Positions 43,690 through 54,969 are shown, counted from the stretch's first letter. The stretch: DNA of 64,000 nucleotides from Durusdinium trenchii (GCA_963970005.1 CAXAMN010008591.1:90864-154863); one strand, 5' to 3'. The notes: generated by a model not told the origin, from the sequence alone. Program-made: numbers and translations.

Positions 43690-43988
43690 TTTTATGACCC
43701 TAGCATTGTTTCGGGTGCCAACTCTAGACTTGCTTTGGAGGTCGAGCGTCGTCAAAGCCACCCACAAGCAGCCCCTGCCCACCACCCTTAAGAGTGTGTC
43801 CTTCTCTGCCTTGGCAGCTAAGCGTTGGCGAACAAGCTCCTGGCCACCCAGTATCCACCATTCGCTCAAAAGGGTCTCTCTAAGACCAAGCACAGCTTTT
43901 GCTTTCCGTAAATCAAGCTGCCAAACAGCCTCGTCTGGAGGTTCGGGGCAATCGCGCGACCGATGGCCATACTGCTTGCAGTTGAAGC
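43690..43988 (-). CDS. CCHC zinc-knuckle exon, copy A
   Basis: The minus frame reads FNCKQYGHRSRDCPEPPDEA, then VWQLDLRKAKAVLGLRETLL and SEWWILGGQELVRQRLAAKA. Cys-x2-Cys-x4-His-x4-Cys knuckles bind RNA or single-stranded DNA. In the continuous frame the first Cys is Gly (GGC), but an acceptor CTAG lies just before GC, so a preceding exon ending in T would supply TGC and complete the knuckle. Probably part of an RNA-binding protein or of a retrotransposon gag-like protein. Confidence 0.45.
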
Positions 43989-44793
43989 CTAGCTCAACAG
44001 TGTCTGGGTTTGGTTTGGCAATCTGGTTGACACGCTGTCATCAAAACATGATGTCGCATATATATATATATATTATATATAAAGCTGACATAGGTGGTTG
44101 CATGCACTGCTTCACAGCTAAATCAGTGGAACCGCCTTCGTAATCGATGCCAAGTAGAATCGCACAAATCAAGTGGTCAAAAGATCGGTGTCTGCAAATG
44201 TCAATGTCTGCAAAGGTGTCCAGCCCATTCGACATTGCTGCTCAAGACTAAGGCATTCGACATTGCTGCTCTTCACGGTTTTTGTAGCCTTTGCCACGGC
44301 CCTTTCCTTTCTCCTGCAAGTGCAACTTGTATAAGTTTCAAGGATGGCCAGTATTTTCGTCTGCCCAACAGATGCCTATTCCAAGGGACTTGATTTGGCA
44401 ATGAGGGTGCTGGACTTTCTAGTTCACAAGCGGGTCTATAACAAGAGCTAGGGCAAGCAAGTGAGATCTTGCATGATCTTGTAGAAGCACCTCCCAACAT
44501 TGACCGTTTTGTTCTTGCATGTTCTTGCGCTTGGCCCGAACATGCCAGAACTACAGTAATCCCATTTGCCCTTAATTGCCGTCTTTGACACATTTTGACG
44601 CTGCAAGAGTCTCCAAGGTGCAAATACGTGCACATCCTACATGTGGCATGCTTCATCTTCGACGGGCATGCAATTGCAAACTTCGTCCAAAAAAGGCCCA
44701 CGCACGTGGCTTGGCTTGGAGGTTGCTGGAGGAACTTTGCACTCCGCAGCGCGATCTCGCCGCGAGCTCGCCTGACATGGCTACTCTTCAGCG

Positions 44794-45250
44794 CTATTCG
44801 TCAAAGCCTTCAGGAGGGTCTACCAGCAAGTGGCTGCTCGATCCTCCCTTTCGAAGCCTGTCATCAACAAACATCACAGCACCTGGATCTCGCTCGACGG
44901 CCAGTCGTGCCATGCCATAATCACCCCGCAAGCGTTCAGATGCGAACTTAATGGATAAGCCATCTTGTTGCAAAGCTGCCCGAACGACATCCTCATCGTC
45001 CCTTAAACTTGGATCAGCGAATTCCAGAAGCTTCCCGTTTTGCACCAGAACTTCAATCGTGAAATCTTTGTTTGATTTGAGGCGCTTCCCTGCTTTGGCA
45101 TAGTTCTCAAGATCTGCCTTTGCAGCTTCAGAGCCTCCAAAAATGGCACATCGTGCACAAATTTCATCATTCCAGGCCACCTCCTTGTGAACTTTGGGCA
45201 GGTTGTCCATCCTGGTTTCAAGAAACCGGAATTGGACCCGCAAAACCTGA
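44794..45250 (-). CDS. DUF4116 terminal exon
   Basis: Encodes FTIEVLVQNGKLLEFADPSL, RDDEDVVRAALQQDGLSIKF, ASERLRGDYGMARLAVERDP and ends LLVDPPEGFDE at TAG 44794-44796. The acidic end directly before the stop suits a C-terminus. Confidence 0.6.
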
Positions 45251-48200
45251 ACCAACACTAAGTCACTACGACATACCTTGTGAATATGATGTCTATAAGG
45301 AGTTTGTAGTCAAGATGTGTGAACACCCGAAAGGACAGCATGTGTCTTTAGGACCCCTCTCTCTCTCTCTGGGCATGACTCATCCCGGAGTCGTCTCACA
45401 GAGACGCCCAACGGCAACTTCCCCTAAACGCCGGAGACCAAGGTGCAAAACAGATCCAATATTTTCCAATATGTCTCTTTAGGACCTGTTGAGGTGAGTA
45501 ATATAAAAAAAAGGAAAAAAACATGGCCAAGGTGCACTTTCCAGTTCTGCCTCACAGCCGCATGCAAGACCTCCTTATCGAAAATGAAATCTTCATCTGC
45601 CTCAGGAAGCACTAGGCCGTTCTGCTGCACAGCAGTGAGCACGATATCACGGTCCTTCGCAGTGTGGGCACTTAACCAGGCTTGGAAACTAGGTGTCCAA
45701 AATGGCAAAATCTTGATCCAAACAATCCAAGCTCTGATTGAAGACGTTTGAGGATTTTATGGAATGATTTGAACACTGTTTAGTTGTCCTCCCACAATGT
45801 CTTCTGTGCCCAGTTCGAGCACTTGTAGATCACCTGAGCAAACATCCAGCACGAAGCTTGACAGAAATCTGATGCATGCAAGTGAGCTGATTGTGCACAT
45901 ATAATTGCAGTAGTTGATCTGCCTCATAATCTCACCGAAGCACAAATCATTCCAACAAAATCTGCAACCAATCCAAGGAAAAAAACGTTGTCAAAATCCA
46001 CAGCTATGGCACCTTGTAGTCGGTCTTCACTGCTACACGCATCACTTCCTTGTCCTCCCAGTAGGACTCTGGAACCTTTTTCCTCAGCACGGCACACCCC
46101 CAAAGCACTCCAGCTCACAAGAAGCTTTTGTACCACCTTCCTGTTTCTCCAAGGAAGCCAGGGCTCAAAGCATCGATGGACTGAGACAGCGCCGCGATGA
46201 CAAAGTCCTTGTCTTTCCAGTAGATCCGTTCTAGTTCCTTTGGACATCTGTCCATGATCGTCCAATCTCCTTGGCATGCCTGTACAAGCGATGGCAAGGC
46301 TACTCTGCGGGCTTTCAGAATTTTCAGAGGCACTTGCATGCACTTTGGTCATACAAGGTCATACATACAGCAACAGTTTGTTGGGCATCGATGTCTTTCA
46401 TACAAAAGTCTTGGAGGGAATGAAGCATCGGTTAGAGTCCTGTTCAGGGCATTTGACAGGTCTGGGAATTTGTAAAACCAGAACCTCCTTGTTGTCATGA
46501 GTTCATGCGTTAGACATGGGCAAGCAGCAATAGATAAAGGACCAAAGAACACTCAACCCGTTCAGTAGGAACAAGAACGTCAAACACCGATATGTGCACA
46601 TGCATATACACATAACCGCAACAACCTTCGCTCGCATCCTTGAGAAGGATAAAGAAGGATCAAGAAACTGAATGCCAAGCGAGGCTGGTCTCATACTTAG
46701 TGTGTATCAAGTGAGGGATGATGCGTCTGAAAGTCAATTGCACCGATGCCTTCAGCACAAGCTGCCTCTCGCCCCAGAGGGGTTTAGCTGCCTTCTTGAT
46801 CATTGCAGGTTCCTGCACAAGAAAGCAATGATTTGTTATATAGTTGTGAGTTGTGTTTGTGAAGCAACTATCTAGATACATTCTGCAACGAATCAACCTT
46901 CATAGTTGCAAGGAACCTTTGCTGGTTTATCAATGAGCTTGATATCATCTTCAAAATAAGTCATGACCATGTGGGGACTGCGCTCAGGTCAATGTGCTAG
47001 ACTTTCAACCTCACCACGCAGGTGTAATCCCTCTAATCTCTAGTTGTGTGTCCCGTATCCTCTTCAACCTATCTTCCCTGCGCCAGCCTGCACAATCACT
47101 GCCCAAACAACATCCTCTTCAGACCATAGCCTTCCACGAGACACGGGCAAGACCCGCAGGCAAGGTGAAAAAATGGCCAGGGCAGCCAGGGCGTTTAAAA
47201 GGAAAAAGGCAACACGTTACCAGATCAAACTGATGAAGATGCTTGACCCATCCTTGATCCCAAGAGAAACCATGCGAACCCATTGCCATCATAGTTCATA
47301 GTTCCAAGTTGAATTCATGTGTGGTCCTTTTGTGGGCCCCCTTGAATGGAAACCCTCCTAAAAAGCAACCGTTCCGTGCCTTCACTACCCCAAGTCTTCA
47401 AACAGCTATCAGCAATGGTTTTGTGGTATATGAGCTGTGGTCTTAAATTGTTCTTAACTCGACTCGGCATGTTACATGTTCACGTCAAACAGCAGGAGTA
47501 TCCGGGTATCCTTCTTTAGGCTTTGCAGCTTTGCAACTGATGTCACGGCACTTGATCTATGTTTGGGCACCAAATCTCTAACCAAGCTAGCCAGTTAATC
47601 CAAGTCATCACTTTCTAACAGTACACCTTCGATGAATTGTCATTGAATTGACCTCATCCCACTCCTCATCTCATGTATATACATCTCCAATATCCAGAAA
47701 CGCAGCTCGAAATCGTGCCTCGTGTGTAAATCTCTAGACACTTACTGTATATACAGTATGATAGTGTGTGTGTGTGTCTCTGGGTGCAGCGTGTGAGCGG
47801 TGTCTCATCTGAGAATCTCACAGCAAACCCCCAGAACTCCAGCCTTCGAATATAGAAGTCTGGAGCCTCATCGAGGATTTGGTAGTTTTGGCTGACAGCA
47901 GCCACCACAATCTCCAAATTCTCCCACCTTGACGAGCCCAGCGAACCGAGCAAAAAATTATATACATAGTTACTCATCCCCCAAACCGGGTGCACAACTT
48001 TCTGTGCAGGTAATCAGTGTGGCACGACCCCACCACTACATTCACTACACCACAGATCACCACAGTATGCAATAGTGCTCGTGCCGCCGCAGCCACATGA
48101 CTGTGTCAACATTGCGAATCAGATTGTAGTCCTGCGAAACTGCTGCCAGCACGATCTTTGGATGCATCCAGCAGTCGTAGAAATCCTCCGCAACTTCGAT

Positions 48201-51200
48201 GGCATGCCAATCTTGTTGCGCTGCGGTAAGGATGATCTCAGGATCTGCTTTCATGAAGTCAGGCACTAGCTCGAAGCAATGCCAGTTGCGTTTCACCATC
48301 TGGAGAATGATCTTCCGACCAAGCTTGGCATCATGCGCGACATTGTAGATGAAGCGTTCGTGAATCATCAACTCATCGTCCACCCAGGGGAACATGTTCT
48401 TGTCATGGCGCAAGAACTCCAACATGGCCACTGGATCACGACGCAAACTTGGAGCAGTCCAGTCCATGACTGTCAAAGAGGGGTCTTGCTTAAATGCCGG
48501 CAAGACAACGTCCTGAAGAGGCGGCTACCAGGGGTGCGATCAAGCTTGTTATTCAAGAGCAGTTCCGATGTCGTCCAAGTGTGCGCAAAATGAGAACGAC
48601 AATGACAAACATTATATATATATATATATAATAAATACAAGTCATAACTACATACACAAATCTGCCGACCCCACACCGTGGGGTGAGGCGTGACTGTCGA
48701 TGTTAGCCTTAGCCTTAAGCCTTAGCCTTAGCCTTAGCCTTAGACCTAGTCCTTAGACCTAGACCTAGACCTTACCTCCCCTACCCCTCCGGACCCTTGT
48801 TGCAGTTACGAAAAACTCGCCCTGAAAGCGACCTGGATTGTCCAAGAATCTGCCATCCCAATTGATTTACATCTTGGGGCACCCTCTCGACCCGCGCGGG
48901 AAAATAAGCACGGTCCAAAATGGTCCTGAGCTCGAATCCCGGGCTGGTCGCGGCATGGTCCCGGCCAATGCCCTTGCGTTTTCGTAGATTTTGTCACGTT
49001 TTCTGTTGAATGCTCTAGGCTTTGTCTTTTTGGGTACCTGCTTTGGTGGTGCTGGGTTGGGTCTAAATTGGTAAACCTGGGAGGTACCCAAAAAGTCGAC
49101 TTTTTGGGTACCTGCTTTGGTGGTGAAGGGTTGGGTCTAAATTCTTGGGCAATGCTCGGGGTTCATGCAAGAGCTGACGTCCGATGGTAAATCTGGGAGG
49201 TACCCAAAAAGTCGACATTTTGGGTACCTGCTTTGGTGGTGCTGGGTTGGGTCTGCACTCTTAAGGCTAAGGCCAAGGCTTAAGGCTAAGGCTAACATAG
49301 AGCAAGGCTAGCGCTAAGGTTCTATCCCTTGGGGGTCGGCGGCTGCAGGCGGTAGCCTGGTAAATAAATAATCATAATATAGTTATTGTATGTTATTGTT
49401 ATACTTATCATAAAGCACACATGGACCCGAAGTGCGGGAGCCCTCCTTCATTCCCCGGACGTTTTCAGAGGCAAATTGTAGGGCATGCCAATTGTCAGCT
49501 ACGGCGAGTTGTACCAGCTTTGCATCATCTTTGACTTCCTCGCCTGCCTGTTCCAAAAGCATCCCTTCCTTAGACAGAACGATGCGCATGACACCTTTGT
49601 GATTTAGCTGCGATGGTGCTTTGAGAACTGCGCGGGGATCTTGCTTGCAGGCTTCCATGACAATCTCGGGATCCTTCTTTCCAGCCTCCCCAGCATACTC
49701 CAAAGCACGCCAGTTCTGAGCAATTGCTGCGTGTGCGATTTCCTTGTCAGATCTTAGAGCCTCACTCAAATGGGCAAAAACCTCCCAGTTTTGTTTCACG
49801 ATCCTGAGTACGATTGGTTGCTCGATTGGCAGCTCCTCCATGGACTTCGTGATGCACATAAAATTGTGCTCCACCACTATGGCTACGATGTCTTCATTGG
49901 CCCGAAGGTCTTTGTGAATCCAGCGCAAAGCACGCCAGTCTTGCCGAACAGCAGCCAATGCAATATCAAAGTCTGCCATCAGATTCTCAGCGATCTTCTC
50001 CAAGTTACGCCAGTCATGGCGGACACAATGGAGTGCAAATTCTTTGTCTGCCCGAAGCCTATTGCAAAAAATAGGAACGAGTTCCAACATGTCAAAGTTA
50101 AGGCAGCATTGATAAATATGAAAATATGAATTGTGTTGATCATTGCGTTTTAGTCAGTACTCAGCTTGCCTTCCCAAGTGCCTATGCTTCTCTTTTGGGT
50201 TCAAGTCAAGTGCTCAGATCTGGCTAAGAAAAATTATGAAACCAATTCCTGACACGCACGCACACAAACCTGGGATTGATCATGTGGGTGTGCACCATTC
50301 TCAAAGGCCACCCAAAAGCAATAGAGAAGCATGGGAGGATGCCCAAGACATCTACGTTAATCGACATTCCAAAATATTCCAGACCAAACACATCCGGACG
50401 GTGTTATTTTGTGTGGAGGACCCCTTGTGTTTTCCAATTCATGAGTCCTAGTCATAGTCAGCCTACTATACATCGCTCTGGAGTTGCGATATTAATTAAT
50501 GTGCGTTTGTTCGTGCATGTTGATGGCGTGCATGTTGCTGTACAATCTCATCTTAATGGTTTGTTGCAAAATGTTGCACACGGAAATTCCTGGAACTTCA
50601 CATGAAGAACACAAAACCCACAAAGTTGAACATAATTGAAAAATACACTAGCTAGTAGGCTAGTAGTAGTATATAATATAATGCCGAATGCCCTTGTTGC
50701 CCACCTGGCTTGAAGCTCATGGGGTGCCACATTGTGCACCGTCCAACCGCCAGTTTTGGCCGCTGCCCGGGGCACTGCCATGTACTCCCAAGCCTCAGGT
50801 GCTGCCACGCTGACAGCGTCCTCAGATGGCGAAAAACAAAGCTAAAAATTTGAACAACACACATTACTTATCATTAATTATTATTCCTTTAAAAGGGGGG
50901 AGGCCGCTAGGAGGCTAGGTAGCTAGTAGAAGAGGTAGCTAGTAGCTTACATAAGCTACTAGTTAGTATGGACGCACATTGGATCACATTGGTGCCGTTG
51001 GTTTCTTAATGTGACGTCGAATGAAGTCAATCCAGGAATCCCAATTGCTCTCAATGGCTGCAAGGACGATTTCGGGGTCTCTCAAGAATTCCTCGCATGC
51101 CATGCGCAAGAGCTGCCAGTCCACGCGAACGGCTTCGATGACAAAGTCACGGTTGGACCAAGCAGCTGGGTCCAAGAAGTCTGCACAATCAATATCTTTT

Positions 51201-51844
51201 TTGATTGCAACCAACATCACCTCTTTGTTTTTTTTCAGCTCTGGGGCTGCAAACTGGATGGCTTTCGGATTCTTCATGACTGCAGCCATGACCACCTCAA
51301 AATCGGCCTTCACGGCTGCAGGGGCAAACTCAAGCTGCAAACCGTACTCCCGGCATTTGGCCAACCACTCGGCCTGTTCAGGTGTCCTCCGGTGCAAGAC
51401 CACAGCACCACCCTCAACCGAGGGAGGGAAGACTTCCTCTAGAAGAGTCTTTTCTGGTGTCTCTTTGTTGCCGACCCAAAGTTTTTGGGCAATGGGCTCT
51501 ATTCCAGTCTCTGCCCATATGCCACCCTTCAAGTCGCAAAGCCTCCAGCCTCTGTAAGCTCTCAATCTACAAATCTCTCTCATGGACGTGGTGTACACAA
51601 TAACTTCCACCAAGTCTTCCGTTAGAAGCGGTGGTCGAGGTTCCAAATCTTCAACCTGCGTCTCGACTGTAGCGACTGTTGCTACCTTGGCTGCCCGCGC
51701 TTTGCTGGACTTGCCTTTCTTGGACTTTGAGAACTCTTTTGGCTGCTTCCCTGCCATGGCGTCTCCTAAGGAGAGCGTCTGAGCATCAGTGAGCTGCAAG
51801 CGGCAAATGTTCAGCACCTGGCACTGGACGAGGGCAACAGTCAT
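44794..51844 (-). CDS. ubiquitin-like plus DUF4116 repeat gene or gene cluster (whole span)
   Basis: Minus strand. The start exon (ATG 51844) carries a ubiquitin-like domain followed by DUF4116 repeats; further exons to TAG 44794 carry more. DUF4116 is a ~49-residue helical repeat of unknown function, very common in dinoflagellates; its marks are Asp-x-Glu-Ile-Val-x-Ala-Ala-Val, then Gln/Asn-x-Trp-x-Ala-Leu/Ile and an (Ala/Pro)-x-x-Leu end. At least ten copies are seen at 51250-50990, 50090-49440, 48500-48070, 47960-47820, 46340-46000, 45700-45540 and 45150-44800. Exons may belong to one gene or to neighbouring duplicates; AT-rich and repeat introns separate them. Confidence 0.6.
45540..45705 (-). 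CDS. DUF4116 exon
   Basis: Encodes FQAWLSAHTAKDRDIVLTAV, QQNGLVLPEADEDFIFDKEV and LHAAVRQNWKVH. Two repeats. Confidence 0.55.
46000..46345 (-). CDS. DUF4116 exons in two frames
   Basis: 46330-46140 encodes VQACQGDWTIMDRCPKELER then IYWKDKDFVIAALSQSIDAL. 46075-46008 encodes VPESYWEDKEVMRVAVKTDY in another frame. A short intron or a frame break lies between. Confidence 0.5.
46360..47780. other. stretch between DUF4116 exons without clear coding
   Basis: Weak minus frames near 46740-46800 (KKAAKPLWGERQLVLKASVQ) may be a degraded exon. (GT)n at 47764-47777. Otherwise nothing seen. Confidence 0.35.
47815..47965 (-). CDS. short DUF4116 exon
   Basis: Encodes SSRWENLEIVVAAVSQNYQI then LDEAPDFYIRRLEFWGFAV, a single repeat. 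Confidence 0.5.
48070..48503 (-). CDS. DUF4116 repeat exon
   Basis: Encodes LRRDPVAMLEFLRHDKNMFP, GRKIILQMVKRNWHCFELVP, MKADPEIILTAAQQDWHAIE and HPKIVLAAVSQDYNLIRN. Three to four repeats. The adjoining region upstream on the minus strand is unrelated repeat DNA. Confidence 0.7.
48700..49320. repeat. TTAGCC/GGCTAA hexamer blocks flanking palindromic repeats
   Basis: Left block 48704-48776 is (CCTTAG)n grading into CCTAGA; right block 49262-49318 is the reverse (AAGGCT)n. Between them three copies of TTTTGGGTACCTGCTTTGGT plus GGTGCTGGGTTGGGTCTAAA lie at 49028, 49101 and 49218. A perfect 30 bp palindrome lies at 49083-49112, with a near copy (one change) at 49199-49228; each half begins GGTACCCAAAAAGTC. 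Confidence 0.8.
49440..50090 (-). CDS. DUF4116 repeat exon, about five repeats
   Basis: Encodes successive units: LRADKEFALHCVRHDWRNLE, MADFDIALAAVRQDWRALRW, LRANEDIVAIVVEHNFMCIT, LRSDKEIAHAAIAQNWRALE, KKDPEIVMEACKQDPRAVLK, DDAKLVQLAVADNWHALQFA. The longest clean repeat block of the window. Confidence 0.7.
50700..50840 (-). CDS. possible exon near the DUF4116 gene
   Basis: Encodes FSPSEDAVSVAAPEAWEYMA, VPRAAAKTGGWTVHNVAPHE and LQA. Clear coding character on the minus strand but without the DUF4116 pattern. Confidence 0.35.
50984..51844 (-). CDS. first exon: ubiquitin-like domain and DUF4116 repeats
   Basis: First ATG on the frame is 51844 (MTVALVQCQVLNICRLQL); a second possible start is ATG 51757 (MAGKQPKEFSKSKKGKSSK). 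From ~51600 the segment VEVIVYTTSMREICRLRAYR, GWRLCDLKGGIWAETGIEPI and AQKLWVGNKETPEKTLLEEV has the strand-helix order of a ubiquitin-like fold. No C-terminal Gly-Gly, so it is a domain and not a modifier. DUF4116 repeats follow (DFEVVMAAVMKNPKAIQFAA, NRDFVIEAVRVDWQLLRMAC, DPEIVLAAIESNWDSW). TAA/TGA-type stop near 50984 may be intronic. Confidence 0.65.
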   Translation of the reverse strand: MTVALVQCQVLNICRLQLTDAQTLSLGDAMAGKQPKEFSKSKKGKSSKARAAKVATVATVETQVEDLEPRPPLLTEDLVEVIVYTTSMREICRLRAYRGWRLCDLKGGIWAETGIEPIAQKLWVGNKETPEKTLLEEVFPPSVEGGAVVLHRRTPEQAEWLAKCREYGLQLEFAPAAVKADFEVVMAAVMKNPKAIQFAAPELKKNKEVMLVAIKKDIDCADFLDPAAWSNRDFVIEAVRVDWQLLRMACEEFLRDPEIVLAAIESNWDSWIDFIRRHIKKPTAPM

Positions 51845-51945
51845 GGTCAACCTCTACGAGTGTGAGGACTGTGAGGCGTTGTGAGCACCAAGCACTTCAT
51901 GCTGTTTATTGCCATGTGCAACCTTACAATCAAGCAGAATGAGAG

Positions 51946-52008
51946 GTCCTTGCGTGGTTCAGGGCAATCCCGTGAGCTGTGGCCCAATTGACCACAGTTA
52001 TAGCAGTC
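51946..52008 (-). CDS. CCHC zinc-knuckle exon, copy B
   Basis: After a CCCAAG acceptor the minus frame reads DCYNCGQLGHSSRDCPEPRK, a perfect Cys-x2-Cys-x4-His-x4-Cys knuckle. It lies just upstream of the ubiquitin-like/DUF4116 gene on the same strand and could be the last coding part of a different gene. The Asp-Gly-Gly-Arg repeat at 52290-52370 may belong to the same protein. Confidence 0.5.
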
Positions 52009-52286
52009 CTTGGGTCATCACAAGAGTGAGTGGCAAGGTGCGCGATTTCACGCAGCAGCAAAGAATTGCCGTGAATAATTTGACGCCAAACTCGTTTACA
52101 AGTAATATGCAACAAATTGTGCAACAAAAGGCTTTGACTGCACATAAACAGTTCTAAAGTTTGAGGCTTGCCAAGGGTCCATGTTTTCTGCACCGCCTTG
52201 TCGACGTCCACCTGCAGCAAAACAAGTGGCTCAATCACCGCGCAGCAATACAAACCCAGCATCTTCACCGTGACCAGAACGTCCCA

Positions 52287-52368
52287 ATGGCCTCCTTCAC
52301 GGCCTCCTTCGCGGCCTCCTTCGCGGCCTCCTTCGCGGCCTCCATCACGGCCTCCATCGCGACGGTCC
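52287..52368. repeat. 12 bp tandem repeat (GGCCTCCTTCGC)
   Basis: About seven units. On the minus strand it reads as Asp/Glu-Gly-Gly-Arg repeats (RRDGGRDGGREGGREGG), an RGG-like RNA-binding composition; coding status uncertain. Confidence 0.7.
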
Positions 52369-53177
52369 TCCAAAGAATTTTGGGGGGGTCCGGCCAACAT
52401 CACCAGCACCACCGCCTAGAACAAACATCCCAACTGATTCGGTCCAAATCTTCCAAAGATCTTGACAAAATGTGTGTGTGTGTGTGTTTTTTATTGACCT
52501 TTATTCCCGGGAACGTTGCGAAGGGTTCTTCCTATAGAAACCTTTTGCGTAACACATCTGCATCAATACATTTGAGATTTATACACCTGCATTTGTGTGT
52601 GCTACAAGTGCATCTGCACCTTGCACGTGTGATCTGTTATATAGACCTGCTGCTACTGTATGGAGGTGGTGGTACATTTGCGACGCATATCGTTGCAGTT
52701 GGATATGTGCTACAGTAGGTCCAGTAGGTATGCTACAAGTACATCTGCTGTTTGCAGGTGTGGTGTAGAGCTGCTGCTACGTTAGCATTGCTGCGGTGTT
52801 GGGATCTTGCTTTGGTGTTGGGGTCTTGCTTAGGTGAATTGTTTTGGTGCTGAGATCTTGATTGGATAACTTTCGATGGGATCTTGCTTAGATGGTTAAG
52901 CGCAATCATATATGCAAAGTCAAGTATGACTTTGGCTGGGGTCTTGCTTCAGTAAACACTTTATGCAAAAAGTAAACATATGTTAACAAAGAGAATAACA
53001 TGATAATATTGGTAGATGAATTAGGTGTCTTTTCTTGGGAGCCTATTTTGGTTCGGTCATAAAGGGATTAGTGGATATTAGTGGTTCATTAGTGGATTCC
53101 TTCAAAGTAGCACCGCCCATCATCCCTCCCATCCCAAAAAGATCCGCCGCAACAGTTTCACCTCTAGGATCGCAAGG

Positions 53178-53317
53178 TCACGGCATGTCGGTGTTGCCAA
53201 ACAACTCTTCAGCGCGGCTCGATTTCGGAGCCTTCGCAGGTGGCTCCGGTGGCCCCTCTGGGGCCACCGGCTCAGCCTCCCGCTTGACACTGGATGCCGC
53301 TTTCAACTTTAGCTTGT
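53178..53317 (-). CDS. terminal exon of the 53-56 kb gene
   Basis: Encodes KLKLKAASSVKREAEPVAPE, GPPEPPAKAPKSSRAEELFG and NTDMP before TGA. Lys/Pro/Ala-rich tail. The + frame across it (53035-53322) is a shadow. Confidence 0.4.
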
Positions 53318-53764
53318 TGTAAGCAAAATCCTTCTTTCAAACTTCCTGTCCCCTGTCAACATCTCAACACGCACCTTCTGAGACAACAAGGTGATGATCT
53401 TTGCTTCTTGTTGGTTGTGTTGTAGCTGCTCCTGTGCTTGGACGACTCTGTAATGACTATGTCACCAATCTGAAAAGTTTTTCCTTCGGCGGCAGAATCA
53501 CCAGTGACTTCGGTCTTGGGCTTCTGGTCCGGATGCTGAGCTTGGCGAGCCTCGAAATCGCTCTTGGCTTTCTGAAGGATGTCGGTCGATGGGCCTGTGG
53601 CTTTCGAGAGGGAGGTGCCTGCAAAGCGTGCCATCGTTCGCAAAGCATCCTCAACTGAGTTGCATGCAACATGTGGCCCCATAAACGGAAATGCAGCAAA
53701 CTAACACCAGCAAAGCACCTAGGGTATGAAACAAAACTGCAGCTGTTACGCCAAGAGGCTTGAA

Positions 53765-54832
53765 GGTCTTCAGTGGCAAAGGCTTTGGGATCCAAGGACA
53801 GCGAGTGCGAGGGCAAAGAAAGCTTCAAGGTGGAGAGCTCGAGGAAGAGGCCATGCGCCAAGGGCTTCAGCACGCGAGAATCGCCTGCCACCTTCAGCGA
53901 ATTGAAGAGCAAAACAAGGAGGCTCTTCGCCACAGGGTGCACCACCAAAGCTGGCAGCTCAAACGACTGGCACATGACAATGGCACTCTCCAAGAACTTT
54001 TGGGGGTCTTCGGCCAAGAAGTCGTGGCCTTTCGAAGCAAAAATCTTCAGCTTCAGCAAGTCATGGTTTGGTGCCCAGCCGCGGAGGTGTTCAAAGTGCT
54101 CTTCGGGTGTACCAAACAAGAAGCGAATCTTCTCTTCCGTGTTCAAAGGGCCAAAGAAGCCCTGGACAAACTGCAAGTTCTTTTGCTGCTCCTCCGAAAG
54201 TGGGCCACACAGCATCTTCCGAGCAAAGGCGCAACGTTCTTCATCGGACTGCTGCAGAGACATGTGTTGGTGGATTTTTTCCTCGGCTCGCCAGCGCACA
54301 AACTGCTGGTACAGAGCTGACTTGTACAAGTATGTCTTTTGCGCTAAATCCAAGAAGTCCCACTCTGAAGCTGCGATCTCTTCAAGGGTGGAGCCACCCA
54401 TGGTCATCAATGCTTCTGCCAAGGGTGGCAAAAAGCCGGGAATCTCTTGGTGCAGCTCTTTCATGCTTTCACAAAAGGGCTTCAAGTGGTGGAAGCTTTC
54501 ATGCGTCAGCAGAGTTTTGACTGCGAACTTGATGCAAAGAGAGCTATGCGGGTCCAGGGACTCAATCAACTTGGAGACTTGTTCATGAGCATGGTCTTTC
54601 TTCCAAGAGCGAAAGTGCTTCAGGGTGGCGGGCATACACTTTGAACCAGAAGCTGGCACTCTGCGGAGCAAGCTCATCAGTGGCATGAAAGTTGTTGGCA
54701 TCAAACGCAACCTTCATCTGCTGAGCGATTTCCTCTGCACACTCCTGCTCTGTCTTCGCGCTGTCGGAGGCTTGCCTTTTCAAAAGGCGCGAGGCTGCAT
54801 CAGCAACCGCAGCAGGACTCTGCCCGGAGGCC
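53765..54832 (-). CDS. large helical exon of the 53-56 kb gene
   Basis: Starts after TGTCAG (ASGQSPAAVADAASRLLKRQ) and runs DHAHEQVSKLIESLDPHSSL, FLPPLAEALMTMGGSTLEEI, FARKMLCGPLSEEQQKNLQF, ending KAFATEDLQ. One base is out of frame near 54595, where two overlapping minus frames switch. Confidence 0.45.
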
Positions 54833-54969
54833 TGACAAGTCTGACATGTGATTTACGGCATCTCACAGACTAGTCTAGTAACCAAAGTTACGTTTAAAAA
54901 AATTGTTCGAAAAACCAAAACCTTCTCAAAGACTATCTTCCTTCGCCCCGCCAGGTAGCTTAAGCGTCA

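Noticed and set aside
53760..54588. + strand frames of 186 and 271 codons
   Set aside because: Shadows of the helical minus-strand exon; composition rich in Lys/Ser/Cys without domain pattern.
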